A stretch of DNA of 64,000 bases from Deferribacteraceae bacterium V6Fe1 (GCA_022813675.1 CP063375.1:186001-250000), one strand, 5' to 3'; shown: positions 44,696 to 53,948, numbered from the stretch's first letter. Notes: generated by a model not told the origin, from the letters alone. Made by a program: numbers and translations.

Positions 44696-45067
44696 ATGAA
44701 ATTTGTAGATAAAATCTTTTTTTACGGACAGTTAAAATCTGACGGTATTTTCTTCCCTATGTATAAAAGGTATGTTTTAAACATCGAAAAAGGTTATACA
44801 TATGGGACACTTTATAAATACAAGAACAGACCTGTTTATATCCCTCGAGGGGACAATAAGATTTATGGAGAAATCTTAACTTTTTTCAACACAAAGACTG
44901 TTTTTAAACTTCTTGATAATGTTGAATATTATCTAAAAAGAATCTTAGGAAAATGTTATAGAGTCTCTGATAACTCGTGTATTTCATCCTACATTTACAT
45001 AATAGAAGATTTTGAAGAAAGTGAATTATCGGAAATTGCTACCGGTATTTGGTTAAATAAAAAATAG
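44696..45067 (+). CDS. Gamma-glutamylcyclotransferase-like (AIG2/GGCT) protein
   Basis: 123 residues. FFYGQLKSDG at the N terminus is the YGxLK/R substrate-binding loop of the GGCT fold, a PRGD loop follows, and the likely catalytic Glu is in LLDNVEYYL. Substrate is unknown. It starts 3 bases after argJ and 21 before gatB, so it is part of the same transcript. Confidence 0.75.
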   Translation: MKFVDKIFFYGQLKSDGIFFPMYKRYVLNIEKGYTYGTLYKYKNRPVYIPRGDNKIYGEILTFFNTKTVFKLLDNVEYYLKRILGKCYRVSDNSCISSYIYIIEDFEESELSEIATGIWLNKK

Positions 45068-45088
45068 TTAATAAAGGAGTCTTTAAAT

Positions 45089-46525
45089 ATGGATTTTGAA
45101 GCGGTTATCGGTTTGGAAGTTCACGTTCAGCTTGCAACTGACTCAAAAATATTTTGCGGTTGCTCTACAAAGTTTGGCTCACAGCCAAACTCAAATGTTT
45201 GCCCCGTGTGCCTTGGAATGCCGGGAGTGCTCCCCGTTTTGAACAAAAAAGTAGTCGAGTTCACCACAAAAGCGGGACTTGCCTTAAATTGTAAAATAAA
45301 TAAAAAAAACATCTTCGCTAGAAAAAATTACTTTTACCCAGATTTACCAAAAGGCTATCAGATATCTCAATACGAGCTGCCTATATGTGAACATGGATAT
45401 ATTGATATAAACATTAACGGTCAGGAAAAAAGGATAGGCATAACAAGGATACATATGGAAGAGGATGCGGGTAAATCTATACACGGCGAAAATCTTGGAG
45501 ACTCCTCTTCAAGCTTTATAGATTTGAATAGGACAGGCGTGCCTCTTATGGAAATTGTCAGCGAGCCAGACATGAGGAGCGGAGAGGAGGCTAAAGAGTA
45601 TTTACAAAAACTCAAATCTATACTCGAATATGTAGAAGTCTCAGACTGCAACATGGAAGAAGGCTCATTAAGGTGTGATGCCAATATTTCCGTGCGCCCG
45701 GTTGGTCAAAAAGAGTTTGGCACAAAAACGGAAATAAAAAATATGAATTCATTTAAAAATGTTCAAAAAGCTATCGAATATGAAATAAAAAGGCAAATCA
45801 AGGTAATAAAAGAAGGGGGCAAGATAGTCCAGGAAACAAGGCTGTGGGACCCGGACAAAAATGTCACAATTTCAATGAGGAGCAAAGAAGAAGCTCATGA
45901 TTACAGATATTTCCCGGACCCTGATTTGGTCCCATTAGTGCTTGATGATGAATTTATAGAAAATATAAGAAAAACCCTCCCTGTTTTACCTGACGAATTA
46001 AAAGGAAAATTTATCAAAGAGTACGGCCTACCGGAATATGATGCTTCCGTATTAACCAGTGTAAAATCTTATGCAACATACTTTGAAAAAACAGTTAACA
46101 TTGTAAATAGTCCTAAAAAAGTGTCCAATTGGATAATGTCTGAATTGTTGAGAGTAGTAAACGATAAAGGTTGCGATATTTTTGATGCAGGATTATCACC
46201 GGAATACCTCGCAGAAATCATAAAACTAATTGATGATGGCAAAATAAGCGGTAAAATTGCAAAAGATGTCTTTGAAGAAGTAATTGAAACTGGCAAAAAG
46301 CCTTCGGTTATTATTGAAGAAAAAGGGCTTGTCCAAATATCAGATGACAGCGAGCTTGAATCAATAATAAGCAAAATTATTGAAAACTCTCCAAAAGAAG
46401 CCGAACGTTTTAAAAATGGCGAACAAAAACTGATGGGATTTTTTGTTGGGCAAGTGATGAAAGAAACCAAAGGGAAAGCCAATCCAAAACTGGTCAATGA
46501 AATTATAAATAAACTATTATCTTAA
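45089..46525 (+). CDS. gatB: Aspartyl/glutamyl-tRNA amidotransferase subunit B
   Basis: 478 residues, full length, preceded by AAAGGAG. The kinase-like core has VIGLEVHVQL, CPVCLGMPGVLPVLN, KNYFYPDLPKGYQISQYE, EEDAGKS and EMNSF-type motifs, and the C-terminal YqeY-like tail (about 405-478) binds tRNA. With GatA and GatC it makes Gln-tRNA or Asn-tRNA from mischarged tRNA; those subunits are not in the window. Confidence 0.96.
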   Translation: MDFEAVIGLEVHVQLATDSKIFCGCSTKFGSQPNSNVCPVCLGMPGVLPVLNKKVVEFTTKAGLALNCKINKKNIFARKNYFYPDLPKGYQISQYELPICEHGYIDININGQEKRIGITRIHMEEDAGKSIHGENLGDSSSSFIDLNRTGVPLMEIVSEPDMRSGEEAKEYLQKLKSILEYVEVSDCNMEEGSLRCDANISVRPVGQKEFGTKTEIKNMNSFKNVQKAIEYEIKRQIKVIKEGGKIVQETRLWDPDKNVTISMRSKEEAHDYRYFPDPDLVPLVLDDEFIENIRKTLPVLPDELKGKFIKEYGLPEYDASVLTSVKSYATYFEKTVNIVNSPKKVSNWIMSELLRVVNDKGCDIFDAGLSPEYLAEIIKLIDDGKISGKIAKDVFEEVIETGKKPSVIIEEKGLVQISDDSELESIISKIIENSPKEAERFKNGEQKLMGFFVGQVMKETKGKANPKLVNEIINKLLS

Positions 46526-46541
46526 GCATTAAGGGGGAGTT

Positions 46542-46943
46542 ATGTTAAACAAAATAGACCATATTGGAGTCGCTGTAAGAAATCTTGAGAATTCTCTTGC
46601 ATTCTATGAAAGCATGGGGGCTAAACCATACCATTTTGAAGAGGTTGCAAGTCAAAAAGTAAAAGTGGCTTTCATAAAGATTGGTGAAAGTAATATCGAA
46701 TTGTTGGAGCCGACTTCAGAAGACAGCCCTATATTTAAATATATGGAAAAAAAGGGTGAAGGGATTCACCATATCTGCTATGATGTTCAAGATTTAAATA
46801 GCGCACTTGAAATATTAAAGAAGAATGGATTTCAATTAATCAATGAGGCTCCGCAAAAAGGTGCCCATCACAAATTGGTGGCTTTCGTTCACCCTAAGTC
46901 GACCAATGGAGTATTAACCGAGCTTTCAATGGATGAGAAATAG
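46542..46943 (+). CDS. mce: Methylmalonyl-CoA epimerase
   Basis: 133 residues, glyoxalase/VOC fold. The metal ligands appear in IDHIGVAVRN, IELLEPT, GIHHICYDV and LTELSMDE. It interconverts the methylmalonyl-CoA epimers for the B12-dependent mutase, which gives a metabolic use for the cobalamin operon in this window. It follows gatB by 16 bases with GGGGGAG ahead of the ATG. Confidence 0.9.
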   Translation: MLNKIDHIGVAVRNLENSLAFYESMGAKPYHFEEVASQKVKVAFIKIGESNIELLEPTSEDSPIFKYMEKKGEGIHHICYDVQDLNSALEILKKNGFQLINEAPQKGAHHKLVAFVHPKSTNGVLTELSMDEK

Positions 46944-46947
46944 TAAT

Positions 46948-47532
46948 ATGAAAATATTGCTGCATCAGTGCTGCGGGCCCTGTTCTATTTACCCAATTGA
47001 AATACTGCTTGAAAACAATTTCGAAGTAACAACTTATTTTTATAACCCCAATATCCACCCTATGCACGAATTTTACAAACGTCTAAACGGAGCAATAGAT
47101 GTTTCCAAATATTACAATTTAAAATGCTTGGTATCAAATGATTACGGTTTAGCAGCATTTTTAAATACCGACTTTTTAGACAGCAGCATAAGATGCTCAT
47201 TCTGTTACGATATGAGAATCAAAAACGTTGCAAAATATGCCGCAGAAAAAGGTTATGACTGTTTTTCATCTTCTCTTCTGTATAGCAAATATCAAAATCA
47301 TGAAGAAATAATTAATATTTGTGAAAAATATTCGAAAGAGTACGGTGTAAATTTTTACTACTACGATTTCAGAGAAGGTTGGAAAACAGGGATTGAAAAA
47401 TCCAAAAGCATGGAAATTTACAGACAACAATATTGTGGCTGCATATTCAGTGAGACTGACAGGTATGATAAACAATTAAGTAATCAATTAATTAAAAGAA
47501 TTGAATCTGACAACTCTGTGGAGGCGGTATGA
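46948..47532 (+). CDS. queH: Epoxyqueuosine reductase QueH
   Basis: 194 residues from the ATG at 46948, where the family begins (MKILLHQCCGPCS). Conserved cysteines are C8, C9, C12, the CSFCYDMR motif and a late YCGC, which bind an Fe-S cluster and a second metal site. It performs the last step of queuosine synthesis in tRNA as a replacement for QueG. It starts 4 bases after the epimerase stop. Confidence 0.92.
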   Translation: MKILLHQCCGPCSIYPIEILLENNFEVTTYFYNPNIHPMHEFYKRLNGAIDVSKYYNLKCLVSNDYGLAAFLNTDFLDSSIRCSFCYDMRIKNVAKYAAEKGYDCFSSSLLYSKYQNHEEIINICEKYSKEYGVNFYYYDFREGWKTGIEKSKSMEIYRQQYCGCIFSETDRYDKQLSNQLIKRIESDNSVEAV

Positions 47533-47744
47533 ACCCAGGTATAGGACGGATGCTAATTCTTTTGGGAATAATCTTTATAATTGCAGGGTTTATTTTTATT
47601 ACGGGAGAAAAAATAGGACTTGGAAGATTATTCGGGGATATTTATTATAAAAAAGGGAATTTCAGTTTCTATTTCCCCATTACAACATCAATAATTATAA
47701 GTATTATATTGACTATTTTGCTAAATATCTTTTTCAGAAAATAA
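47529..47744 (+). CDS. DUF2905-family small membrane protein
   Basis: 71 residues with two transmembrane helices (about 6-25 and 48-68) separated by a GEKIGLGRLFGDIYYKKGN loop, the hallmark of DUF2905. Function is unknown. It overlaps the queH stop by 4 bases and is the last gene before a bidirectional terminator. Confidence 0.85.
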   Translation: MNPGIGRMLILLGIIFIIAGFIFITGEKIGLGRLFGDIYYKKGNFSFYFPITTSIIISIILTILLNIFFRK

Positions 47745-47775
47745 AAAATCCGCCCCAATGAGGCGGATATATCTT
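47741..47775. terminator. Bidirectional terminator between DUF2905 gene and csp
   Basis: Stem ATCCGCC (47749-47755) and GGCGGAT (47763-47769). The minus side runs into ATTTTTTATTTT and is the stronger; the plus side has ATATCTTTTAAT. Confidence 0.88.
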
Positions 47776-47802
47776 TTAATCAGTTTAAAGCCTCAGTTTC
47801 AA

Positions 47803-48006
47803 TTACGCTTTTGAAACGTTAGCTGCTTGTGGTCCCTTTGGTCCTTCTACTACTTCAAATGTAACCTTATCACCCTCTTTTAAAGACTTGAAGCCTTCAC
47901 CTGTGATAGCTGAGTAATGTACGAATACATCCTCTCCAGTTGAACTAGTGATGAAACCATAGCCTTTTGAATCGTTGAACCACTTAACGGTACCTGTGTT
48001 ACTCAT
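47803..48006 (-). CDS. Cold-shock protein, CspA family
   Basis: 67 residues, a single cold-shock domain with RNP1 KGYGFIT and RNP2 VFVHYSAI and the usual [13 protein letters not shown] start. It binds single-stranded RNA and DNA as a chaperone. GAGGTG stands seven bases before the ATG. It is monocistronic, with a promoter and leader hairpin upstream and the shared terminator downstream. Confidence 0.96.
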   Translation of the reverse strand: MSNTGTVKWFNDSKGYGFITSSTGEDVFVHYSAITGEGFKSLKEGDKVTFEVVEGPKGPQAANVSKA

Positions 48007-48030
48007 GTTAATTCACCTCATATTTTTACT

Positions 48031-48078
48031 GAAGCAATGCTTCGTTTATAAATTATCACTATTACAAAAATATGTCAA
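48031..48078 (-). promoter_or_regulatory. csp promoter and leader hairpin
   Basis: On the minus strand TTGACA at 48078-48073 is followed by GATAAT after 15 bases (a -10-like match of 5 of 6 at a short spacing). The leader then holds GAAGC-ATT-GCTTC (48031-48043), a small hairpin near the 5' end, before the ribosome site. Confidence 0.45.
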
Positions 48079-48202
48079 ACAATATTGGAATAAAATACCA
48101 TTATAAATTGTTTTTTATTAACCGTTTTTAACGTAATAAATTCTTCAACATTGATTTTAAGAAGAATAGGTTATAAAATATATCAGTTAGCAGGAGGTTA
48201 AT

Positions 48203-49054
48203 ATGAAAATTTCATTCGTAGGTTTTGGAAAGCTTGGCTCTGCAATAGCTGCCAATCTAAGCAATTACTATGATATTGTAGGTTTTAACAGAACTTTTGA
48301 AAAAATAAAAAATGTAAAGTTCAAAACACGCAATCTTGAAGATATTGTAAAAAACGATATTATTATCCTCAACCTATCCGACAGCACAGTGGTAGAGGAA
48401 ATCCTCTTTGGACAAATGGGGCTCATAAATTTTGGTTTAAAAGGAAAAATCATAATAGATACCACCACTAATCATTTTGAAAAAGTTTTGGATTTTCATA
48501 AAAAACTTTCAGAGTTAGACTCAAATTATGTTGAAGCACCTGTTATAGGCAGTGTAATTCCGGCACTAAATGGTCAGCTCACGGTTCTTGCCTCGTGCAA
48601 AGCTGACACTTTCAATAAGACAAAAAATATTTTGGAATATATAGGTAAAAAAGTTATTCACTTTACCGAAAATGGTCTGGCAACTAAGCTAAAGTTAATA
48701 AATAATCTTGTAATGTCAAATATTATGTTTGCAATTTCCGAAGCACTTGCTTTTGGTGAAAAAATTGGTCTGAATAAAAGTAATATCATAGATGTCTTAG
48801 AAAATGGCGCAGGCAACTCATTGATACTTAATGCTAAAAAAGAAAAGCTTTTAACGGAAAATTTCAACCCTCATTTTGACTTAAAAACACTTCTAAAAGA
48901 TTTAAATTATGCGGATGAAATGTTTGAAAGTTACAATCTGCCCGTGTTAAGCAATTGTACTAAGAATATTTACAGTATAGCTTCAAATATGGGGTATTCT
49001 GAAAAAGACTTCAGCTCGATTTATATGTTTCTCAAAAATATAAAGGGCGACTAA
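48203..49054 (+). CDS. Beta-hydroxyacid dehydrogenase family protein (3-hydroxyisobutyrate dehydrogenase-like)
   Basis: 283 residues, preceded by AGGAGG. The NAD(P)-binding FVGFGKLGSAIAANL, the DTTTNHF and APVIGSVIPALNGQLT substrate loop, and the catalytic Lys in ATKLKLINNLV are present. Candidate substrates include succinic semialdehyde, tartronate semialdehyde or hydroxyisobutyrate; sequence alone does not decide. Confidence 0.85.
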   Translation: MKISFVGFGKLGSAIAANLSNYYDIVGFNRTFEKIKNVKFKTRNLEDIVKNDIIILNLSDSTVVEEILFGQMGLINFGLKGKIIIDTTTNHFEKVLDFHKKLSELDSNYVEAPVIGSVIPALNGQLTVLASCKADTFNKTKNILEYIGKKVIHFTENGLATKLKLINNLVMSNIMFAISEALAFGEKIGLNKSNIIDVLENGAGNSLILNAKKEKLLTENFNPHFDLKTLLKDLNYADEMFESYNLPVLSNCTKNIYSIASNMGYSEKDFSSIYMFLKNIKGD

Positions 49055-49070
49055 TAGTCGCCCCTATTTA
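49045..49070. terminator. Shared terminator between the dehydrogenase gene and hcp
   Basis: GGGCGACT and AGTCGCCC form an 8-bp stem; both flanks are T-rich in the outgoing direction (CTATTTACTTTATTTT on plus, TTTATATTTTTGAG on minus). The dehydrogenase stop codon lies in the loop. Confidence 0.8.
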
Positions 49071-49072
49071 CT

Positions 49073-50713
49073 TTATTTTCCTGCCATTATAGCTTCTAAG
49101 TCTTCATCCACTGAGCCAATAGGCTTAATATCGAAATTTTCTACCAATACTTTTGCCACATTTGGTGATAAAAATGCAGGAAGAACCGGTCCAAGCCTAA
49201 TACCTTTGACACCTAAATAAAGGAGTGCCAAAAGGACGCAAACTGCTTTTTGTTCATACCATGCAATATCATAAGATATTGGCAGATCATTTATATCGTC
49301 AAGCCCTAACGCTTCTTTCAATTTCAAAGCAATATAGGCTAACGAATATGAGTCGTTACACTGGCCTGCATCAAGTACTCTTGGAATACCTCCGATATCC
49401 CCTAAGTCAAGCATGTTGTATCTGTATTTTGCACAACCGGCAGTCAAAATTACAGCCTCTTTAGGAAGCTTTTTAGCAAGCTCTGTGTAGTATTCTCTTT
49501 CTTTTAATCTTCCATCACAACCTGCCATTACTACAAATCTTTTTATTGCGCCACTCTGAACGGCCTCAATAACTTTATCAGCAAGGCTTAATACCTGGTC
49601 ATGTGCAAAACCGATAACTATTTTTTTCCCTTCAACAGGAGTAAGTCCGCCCAAATCTTTAGCCATTTTAATCATTGCGGAAAAGTCTTTCATTTTACCT
49701 TCCGGCGCATTAGGAATATGTTTTATACCAGGCCAGCCGACAAGCCCTGTTGTAAATATTCTATCCTTGTATTCATCCTTTGGCGGGACAATACAGTTAG
49801 TAGTAAAAAGGATAGGTCCATTGAAAAGCGGGAATTCTTTGGTCTGATTAAACCAAGCTGTTCCAAAATTACCGGCCAAATGCTTGTATTTTTTAAACTC
49901 TGGATATGCGTGAGCCGGAAGCATTTCACCGTGTGTATACACCTTTACGCCTGTGCCTTCGGTCTGAATCAAAAGCTCTTCCAAATCCAAAAGGTCGTGG
50001 CCACTCACAAGTATACCCGGACCTTCATATAATCCAGTATACACTTCTGTAATTTCAGGTTTGCCATATTTAGTGGTATTTGCTTCGTCAAGAAGTGCCA
50101 TAGTCTTAACGGCTATCTCTCCGGTTTGAAGGGTAAGTGCTACCAACTCATCAACAGTTATATCTTTTCTCAAAGTCTCAACAAGTGCCTTTTCAGTGAA
50201 TTCAGTAATCTCGCTATTCTTATACTTTAAGACATATGCGTGATCAGCATAAGCTGCTACACCTTTAAGCCCGTAAATAATAAGCTCTTTTAGTGATCTA
50301 ATGTCTTCATTAGCTTCAGACATAACTCCCACTGCTGTGCCTTTAGCAAGAAAATCTTCCTTAGTCTGACTTGATTTCCAAGTAACCGCATCGGGTGCGT
50401 TATTTAATTCTCCAACTTTTTCAGCCAATTCATCTCTCAACTTTAAAGCCTTTTTGTTATACTCAACAAATCTCTCAGGGTCAAAATTCACGTTTGTAAT
50501 TGTAGAAAAAAGCCCTTCCAATACAAATAAATCCGCCTCTTCTGTATTAATACCTTTTTCTCTGGCTTTGATTGCCACATATGATAGACCTTTTAGGGTA
50601 TAAACCAAACAATCTTGCAGGGTAGCTACTTCGTCATTTTTACCACATACCCCTTTAATATTACATCCTACACCTTTTGACGCTTCTGAACATTGATAAC
50701 AAAACATACTCAT
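49073..50713 (-). CDS. hcp: Hydroxylamine reductase / hybrid-cluster protein
   Basis: 546 residues. The N-terminal cysteines ([20 protein letters not shown]) bind the [4Fe-4S] cluster; hybrid-cluster ligands lie in [28 protein letters not shown] and GCAKYRYN. Hcp reduces hydroxylamine and, in current models, nitric oxide, and so protects against nitrosative stress. AGGAGG precedes the ATG by seven bases. No hcr reductase gene is adjacent. An FNR/HcpR-like box sits at the right place for activation. Confidence 0.95.
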   Translation of the reverse strand: MSMFCYQCSEASKGVGCNIKGVCGKNDEVATLQDCLVYTLKGLSYVAIKAREKGINTEEADLFVLEGLFSTITNVNFDPERFVEYNKKALKLRDELAEKVGELNNAPDAVTWKSSQTKEDFLAKGTAVGVMSEANEDIRSLKELIIYGLKGVAAYADHAYVLKYKNSEITEFTEKALVETLRKDITVDELVALTLQTGEIAVKTMALLDEANTTKYGKPEITEVYTGLYEGPGILVSGHDLLDLEELLIQTEGTGVKVYTHGEMLPAHAYPEFKKYKHLAGNFGTAWFNQTKEFPLFNGPILFTTNCIVPPKDEYKDRIFTTGLVGWPGIKHIPNAPEGKMKDFSAMIKMAKDLGGLTPVEGKKIVIGFAHDQVLSLADKVIEAVQSGAIKRFVVMAGCDGRLKEREYYTELAKKLPKEAVILTAGCAKYRYNMLDLGDIGGIPRVLDAGQCNDSYSLAYIALKLKEALGLDDINDLPISYDIAWYEQKAVCVLLALLYLGVKGIRLGPVLPAFLSPNVAKVLVENFDIKPIGSVDEDLEAIMAGK

Positions 50714-50742
50714 GTTTTCCTCCTTCTGCTTTTGTTAATCAT

Positions 50743-50783
50743 ACTATATCACTTAAAATGACTATTAACTTGATTTAAGTCAA
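50743..50783 (-). promoter_or_regulatory. hcp promoter with FNR/HcpR-like activator box
   Basis: TTGATTTAAGTCAA at 50770-50783 is a nearly perfect TTGA-N6-TCAA palindrome, the target type of FNR and HcpR. The minus-strand -10 TATAGT at 50748-50743 gives a start near 50736, so the box is centred about -41, the class II activator position. No good -35 box is present, as expected. Confidence 0.75.
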
Positions 50784-50841
50784 AAATACTCTTTTTATTT
50801 TTTCAACTTGCATGATTTTTTATTTTGTATATAAGATTGTC

Positions 50842-51465
50842 ATGTCTTCTTATGGTTCGTTTATAAATGGCTTTACTCTCGGATTTTCCTTAATATTGGC
50901 TATTGGAGCTCAAAACGCCTTCGTTTTAAAGCAAGGAATCAAAAATAATCATATTTTTTTAATATGCATTATCTGTGCATTGTCAGATGCCTTTCTTATA
51001 TTTGTTGGTGTTTCAGGGCTTGGCTTTATAATAAAAAAATTCCCTGTCCTATTGGCAATTACCAAATACTTTGGAGTTATTTTTTTAGTATACTACGGTA
51101 TATTAAACTTATACTCTGCTTTAACAAAAGCTCATGCACTGGAGATAACCAATCAGGACCACCATAATATAATAAACATTGTTATGTTAACTTTAGGTTT
51201 TACTTGGCTTAACCCACATGTTTACTTGGATACGGTATTACTATTAGGCTCTATTTCTGCGCAATATGGCCACTTCAGATACTTTTTTGCCATTGGTGCG
51301 ATATGCGCTTCTTTTGTATTTTTCTTCTCCTTAGGTTATGGTGCCAGACTTTTTGCTCCTATTTTTCAAAAGCAAATCTCATGGAAAATACTTGAGGGAG
51401 TTATCGGTATTACAATGTTAATTATCGCCTTAAAAATCTATTTAATACCACTTAATACCATATGA
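50842..51465 (+). CDS. LysE/ArgO-family amino acid exporter
   Basis: 207 residues from the ATG at 50842 (an earlier ATG at 50812 would lie in the promoter). About six transmembrane helices. GFTLGFSLILAIGAQNAFVLKQG at the start and TLGFTWLNPHVYLDT in the middle are family signatures, the first matching ArgO/LysE proper. It exports basic amino acids; argC and argJ are nearby but not linked. No Shine-Dalgarno is seen; a TATAAG box ends six bases before the ATG. Confidence 0.85.
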   Translation: MSSYGSFINGFTLGFSLILAIGAQNAFVLKQGIKNNHIFLICIICALSDAFLIFVGVSGLGFIIKKFPVLLAITKYFGVIFLVYYGILNLYSALTKAHALEITNQDHHNIINIVMLTLGFTWLNPHVYLDTVLLLGSISAQYGHFRYFFAIGAICASFVFFFSLGYGARLFAPIFQKQISWKILEGVIGITMLIIALKIYLIPLNTI

Positions 51466-51478
51466 TTAAAACAGTTAC

Positions 51479-51507
51479 TTGACTTTTTTATTTGTTAGAA
51501 ATAGCAT
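51479..51507 (+). promoter_or_regulatory. Candidate ilvE promoter
   Basis: TTGACT, a 17-base spacer, TAGCAT, with a predicted start near 51514 and a GGGGG ribosome site before the ATG. Confidence 0.4.
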
Positions 51508-51533
51508 AACTATCATTGATATGGGGGTAGTTT

Positions 51534-52625
51534 ATGAAAATAAACTTTAAACTAAAAGATAACTCAGAAAGACTGCAGTCTCAGCTTGCTCCAAAAGAAA
51601 AATTACCATTTGGGAAACTTCGTACTGACCATATGTTTGTTGCAGATTATATTGATAACGAATGGAAAAATGCTCAGGTTGTGCCATATTCTGATTTTAA
51701 TATTGCGCCCGGAGCCATAGTCCTTCATTATGCTCAATCAATTTTTGAAGGGGCTAAGGCTTTCATGCACCCTGATAGGGAAATTTATACATTTAGGATT
51801 GACAAAAATGCTGAAAGATTAAATATTTCTGCTGATTGTCTTTGTATGCCGAATATCCCTGTTGATTTTCAGATTGAGGCCATACATACCTTAATTGATG
51901 TCGATAGGCTATGGTTCCCTTTGCAAGAAGGCGCTTCGCTATACATTAGGCCGTTTATGTTTTCAATTGATGACTCATTAGGTGTCCATCCGGGGTCAAA
52001 ATATAAATTTGCCGTTATTCTTTCTCCAAGTGGTCCTTACTACCCCGACGGATTTTCAAAGCCTATCAAGCTGTTAATTACTAAAAAGTTTCACAGGGCC
52101 ACTCCAGGCGGTACAGGATATGCAAAAGCTTCTGGTAATTACGCCGCTTCTCTCAGAGCTGGTGAGTTTGCAAAAAAATTCGGTGCCAATCAGGTATTAT
52201 ACCTTGATACTACAAACACATACATTGAAGAAGCGGGGGCTATGAACCACTACCACATAACTTCCGACGGCACTATTGTTATTCCTGAATTCACAGATAC
52301 TATCTTAAAATCAATAACATCCCAATCAATTATTGAGCTTGCCGGTGAGCTTAATTTGAATGTTATTCAAAAAAGAATTAAAATTGATGATTTTATTAAT
52401 GATGTAAAGTCTGGTAAAATTGTTGAAGCCGGTGGTTTTGGGACGGCTGCTGTTATTTCCCCTGTGGGTGAATATGTTTTTGAAGACGGTACATCTTTAA
52501 CCGTCGGAAACGGACAGATTGGGCCTATTTCTAAAAAGATTTACGAATACTACACTGGTCTGCAATATGGAAGAATCAAAGATACAAAAGGATGGTTAAG
52601 AAAAGTTGAAAAGAAGCATGCCTAA
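51534..52625 (+). CDS. ilvE: Branched-chain amino acid aminotransferase
   Basis: 363 residues, fold-type IV PLP enzyme of the longer (class II) BCAT group. HYAQSIFEGAKAF, the Schiff-base Lys in GGTGYAKASGNYAAS, LDTTNTYIEEAGAMNHY and VGNGQIGPISKKI are diagnostic. It interconverts leucine, isoleucine and valine with their keto acids. It is convergent with gpsA. Confidence 0.94.
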   Translation: MKINFKLKDNSERLQSQLAPKEKLPFGKLRTDHMFVADYIDNEWKNAQVVPYSDFNIAPGAIVLHYAQSIFEGAKAFMHPDREIYTFRIDKNAERLNISADCLCMPNIPVDFQIEAIHTLIDVDRLWFPLQEGASLYIRPFMFSIDDSLGVHPGSKYKFAVILSPSGPYYPDGFSKPIKLLITKKFHRATPGGTGYAKASGNYAASLRAGEFAKKFGANQVLYLDTTNTYIEEAGAMNHYHITSDGTIVIPEFTDTILKSITSQSIIELAGELNLNVIQKRIKIDDFINDVKSGKIVEAGGFGTAAVISPVGEYVFEDGTSLTVGNGQIGPISKKIYEYYTGLQYGRIKDTKGWLRKVEKKHA

Positions 52626-52635
52626 TCAGGCATGC
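52617..52635. terminator. Shared ilvE/gpsA terminator
   Basis: GCATGCC, loop TAATCA, GGCATGC, with T-rich stretches outward on both strands (TCTTCTTTT and TTCTTTTCAACTTTTC). Each arm encodes the C-terminal His-Ala of the gene entering it, and the loop holds both stop codons. Confidence 0.8.
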
Positions 52636-53615
52636 TCTTCTTTTAAAGGCCTGTTCATCAAATCCAACAGCGATTGCTTAGGATTTTTATTGTTGTAAAG
52701 TATTTCGTATATTTCGTTTGATATCGGCATCTCTATATTCAGCTTTTCGGAAAGATTTTTTACTGCTTTTGCTGTAAAAACCCCTTCAGCCACCATTTTC
52801 ATATTTTTTAATATTTCTTCGAGTGTATACCCCTCTGCAATTTTAAGTCCGACATTTCTGTTTCTGCTCAAATCGCCTGTACATGTTAAGACCAAATCCC
52901 CCATTCCGCTTAGACCCATAAAAGTTTCTTTTTTTCCTCCAAGTCGTATACCAAGCCTTGTTATTTCAGCAAGACCACGTGTGATAATCCCTGCCCTTGC
53001 ATTGTGGCCAAGTTGTAGGCCATCACAAATACCTGTAGCAATTGCTATGACATTTTTTATAGCTCCTCCGACCTCTACACCTACTACGTCATCACTTGTA
53101 TATGCTCTGAAATAAGTATTGGACAATATCTCCTGCCACCTTTTTGCTTCTATCTCATTACTTGAGGCAATACTAACTGCGGTCGGCTTTCTTTCGCACA
53201 CCTCTTTGGCAAATGATGGACCTGATAAAATTGAAAGATTTGCACTTATCACGTCTGAAATTATTTCAATTATCAGCTCCCCGGTATTTATTTCTATCCC
53301 TTTTGTAGCTACTATTATCGATTTTCCGGCCAATAAACTGCTTATTTTCTTTAGCGTCTCTCTTGTAAATTGTGTAGGCACAGCCCATAATATTTTTTCA
53401 TATCCGCCTTGAAAATTTTTAAGCAAATCGGCCCTGAGCTTTTTGTCAAGTTTTACCCCTCCTAAAAATAGTGGGTTTTGATTTTTATCATTTATCCCTT
53501 TTACAACTTCAGGCTCTAATGCATATATTGTTACTTCATAATTATTTTCTGCCATAAGATTGCCAAGCGCGGTGCCCCAGCTTCCGCCGCCAATGACTGC
53601 TATTTTTCCTTGCAT
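52626..53615 (-). CDS. gpsA: Glycerol-3-phosphate dehydrogenase [NAD(P)+]
   Basis: 329 residues from the ATG at 53615, seven bases after GGAGG; the longer frame upstream has no ribosome site and runs into the divergent gene's promoter region. AVIGGGSWGTALGNLMAEN binds NAD(P), the catalytic Lys is in GGAIKNVIAIATG, and GLSGMGDLVLTCTGDLSRNR is conserved. It supplies sn-glycerol-3-phosphate for phospholipid synthesis. Confidence 0.95.
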   Translation of the reverse strand: MQGKIAVIGGGSWGTALGNLMAENNYEVTIYALEPEVVKGINDKNQNPLFLGGVKLDKKLRADLLKNFQGGYEKILWAVPTQFTRETLKKISSLLAGKSIIVATKGIEINTGELIIEIISDVISANLSILSGPSFAKEVCERKPTAVSIASSNEIEAKRWQEILSNTYFRAYTSDDVVGVEVGGAIKNVIAIATGICDGLQLGHNARAGIITRGLAEITRLGIRLGGKKETFMGLSGMGDLVLTCTGDLSRNRNVGLKIAEGYTLEEILKNMKMVAEGVFTAKAVKNLSEKLNIEMPISNEIYEILYNNKNPKQSLLDLMNRPLKEEHA

Positions 53616-53664
53616 TTTATACCTCCGATGGTAAAATGTATTATCTTGGTGCAAAGGGGGTTTT

Positions 53665-53946
53665 ATGCCGAAAATTAATATATACGATTATGACAAAATA
53701 CACAACATCAATGAAAAAAGGGTTTGGGAACTTTTGATTCAGCTTATTGAAAATGATGACTCCATATGCACTTGTAGGGATTGTATACTTGATATTGTTG
53801 CCATAACGTTGAACAATATTCCTCCTCACTATCAGGTCAATGAAGATGATTTTTCTGAGGCTTATAAAAAAATTAGTGACGAAGGTATACTTTCAGAGCT
53901 CTTGAATGCATCTGAAATTGTTAAAAAACATCCTCACCACTTATAA
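53665..53946 (+). CDS. ComFB-domain protein
   Basis: 93 residues, matching the short ComFB (late competence) domain: NINEKRVWELLIQLIE, the Cys cluster at C35, C37 and C40 (CTCRDC), DIVAITLNNIPPHY and the helical C terminus ending KHPHH. The cysteines probably bind zinc. From memory, ComFB proteins have recently been reported as cyclic di-nucleotide receptors; that was not checked. It is divergent from gpsA and single. Confidence 0.82.
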   Translation: MPKINIYDYDKIHNINEKRVWELLIQLIENDDSICTCRDCILDIVAITLNNIPPHYQVNEDDFSEAYKKISDEGILSELLNASEIVKKHPHHL

Positions 53947-53948
53947 AA

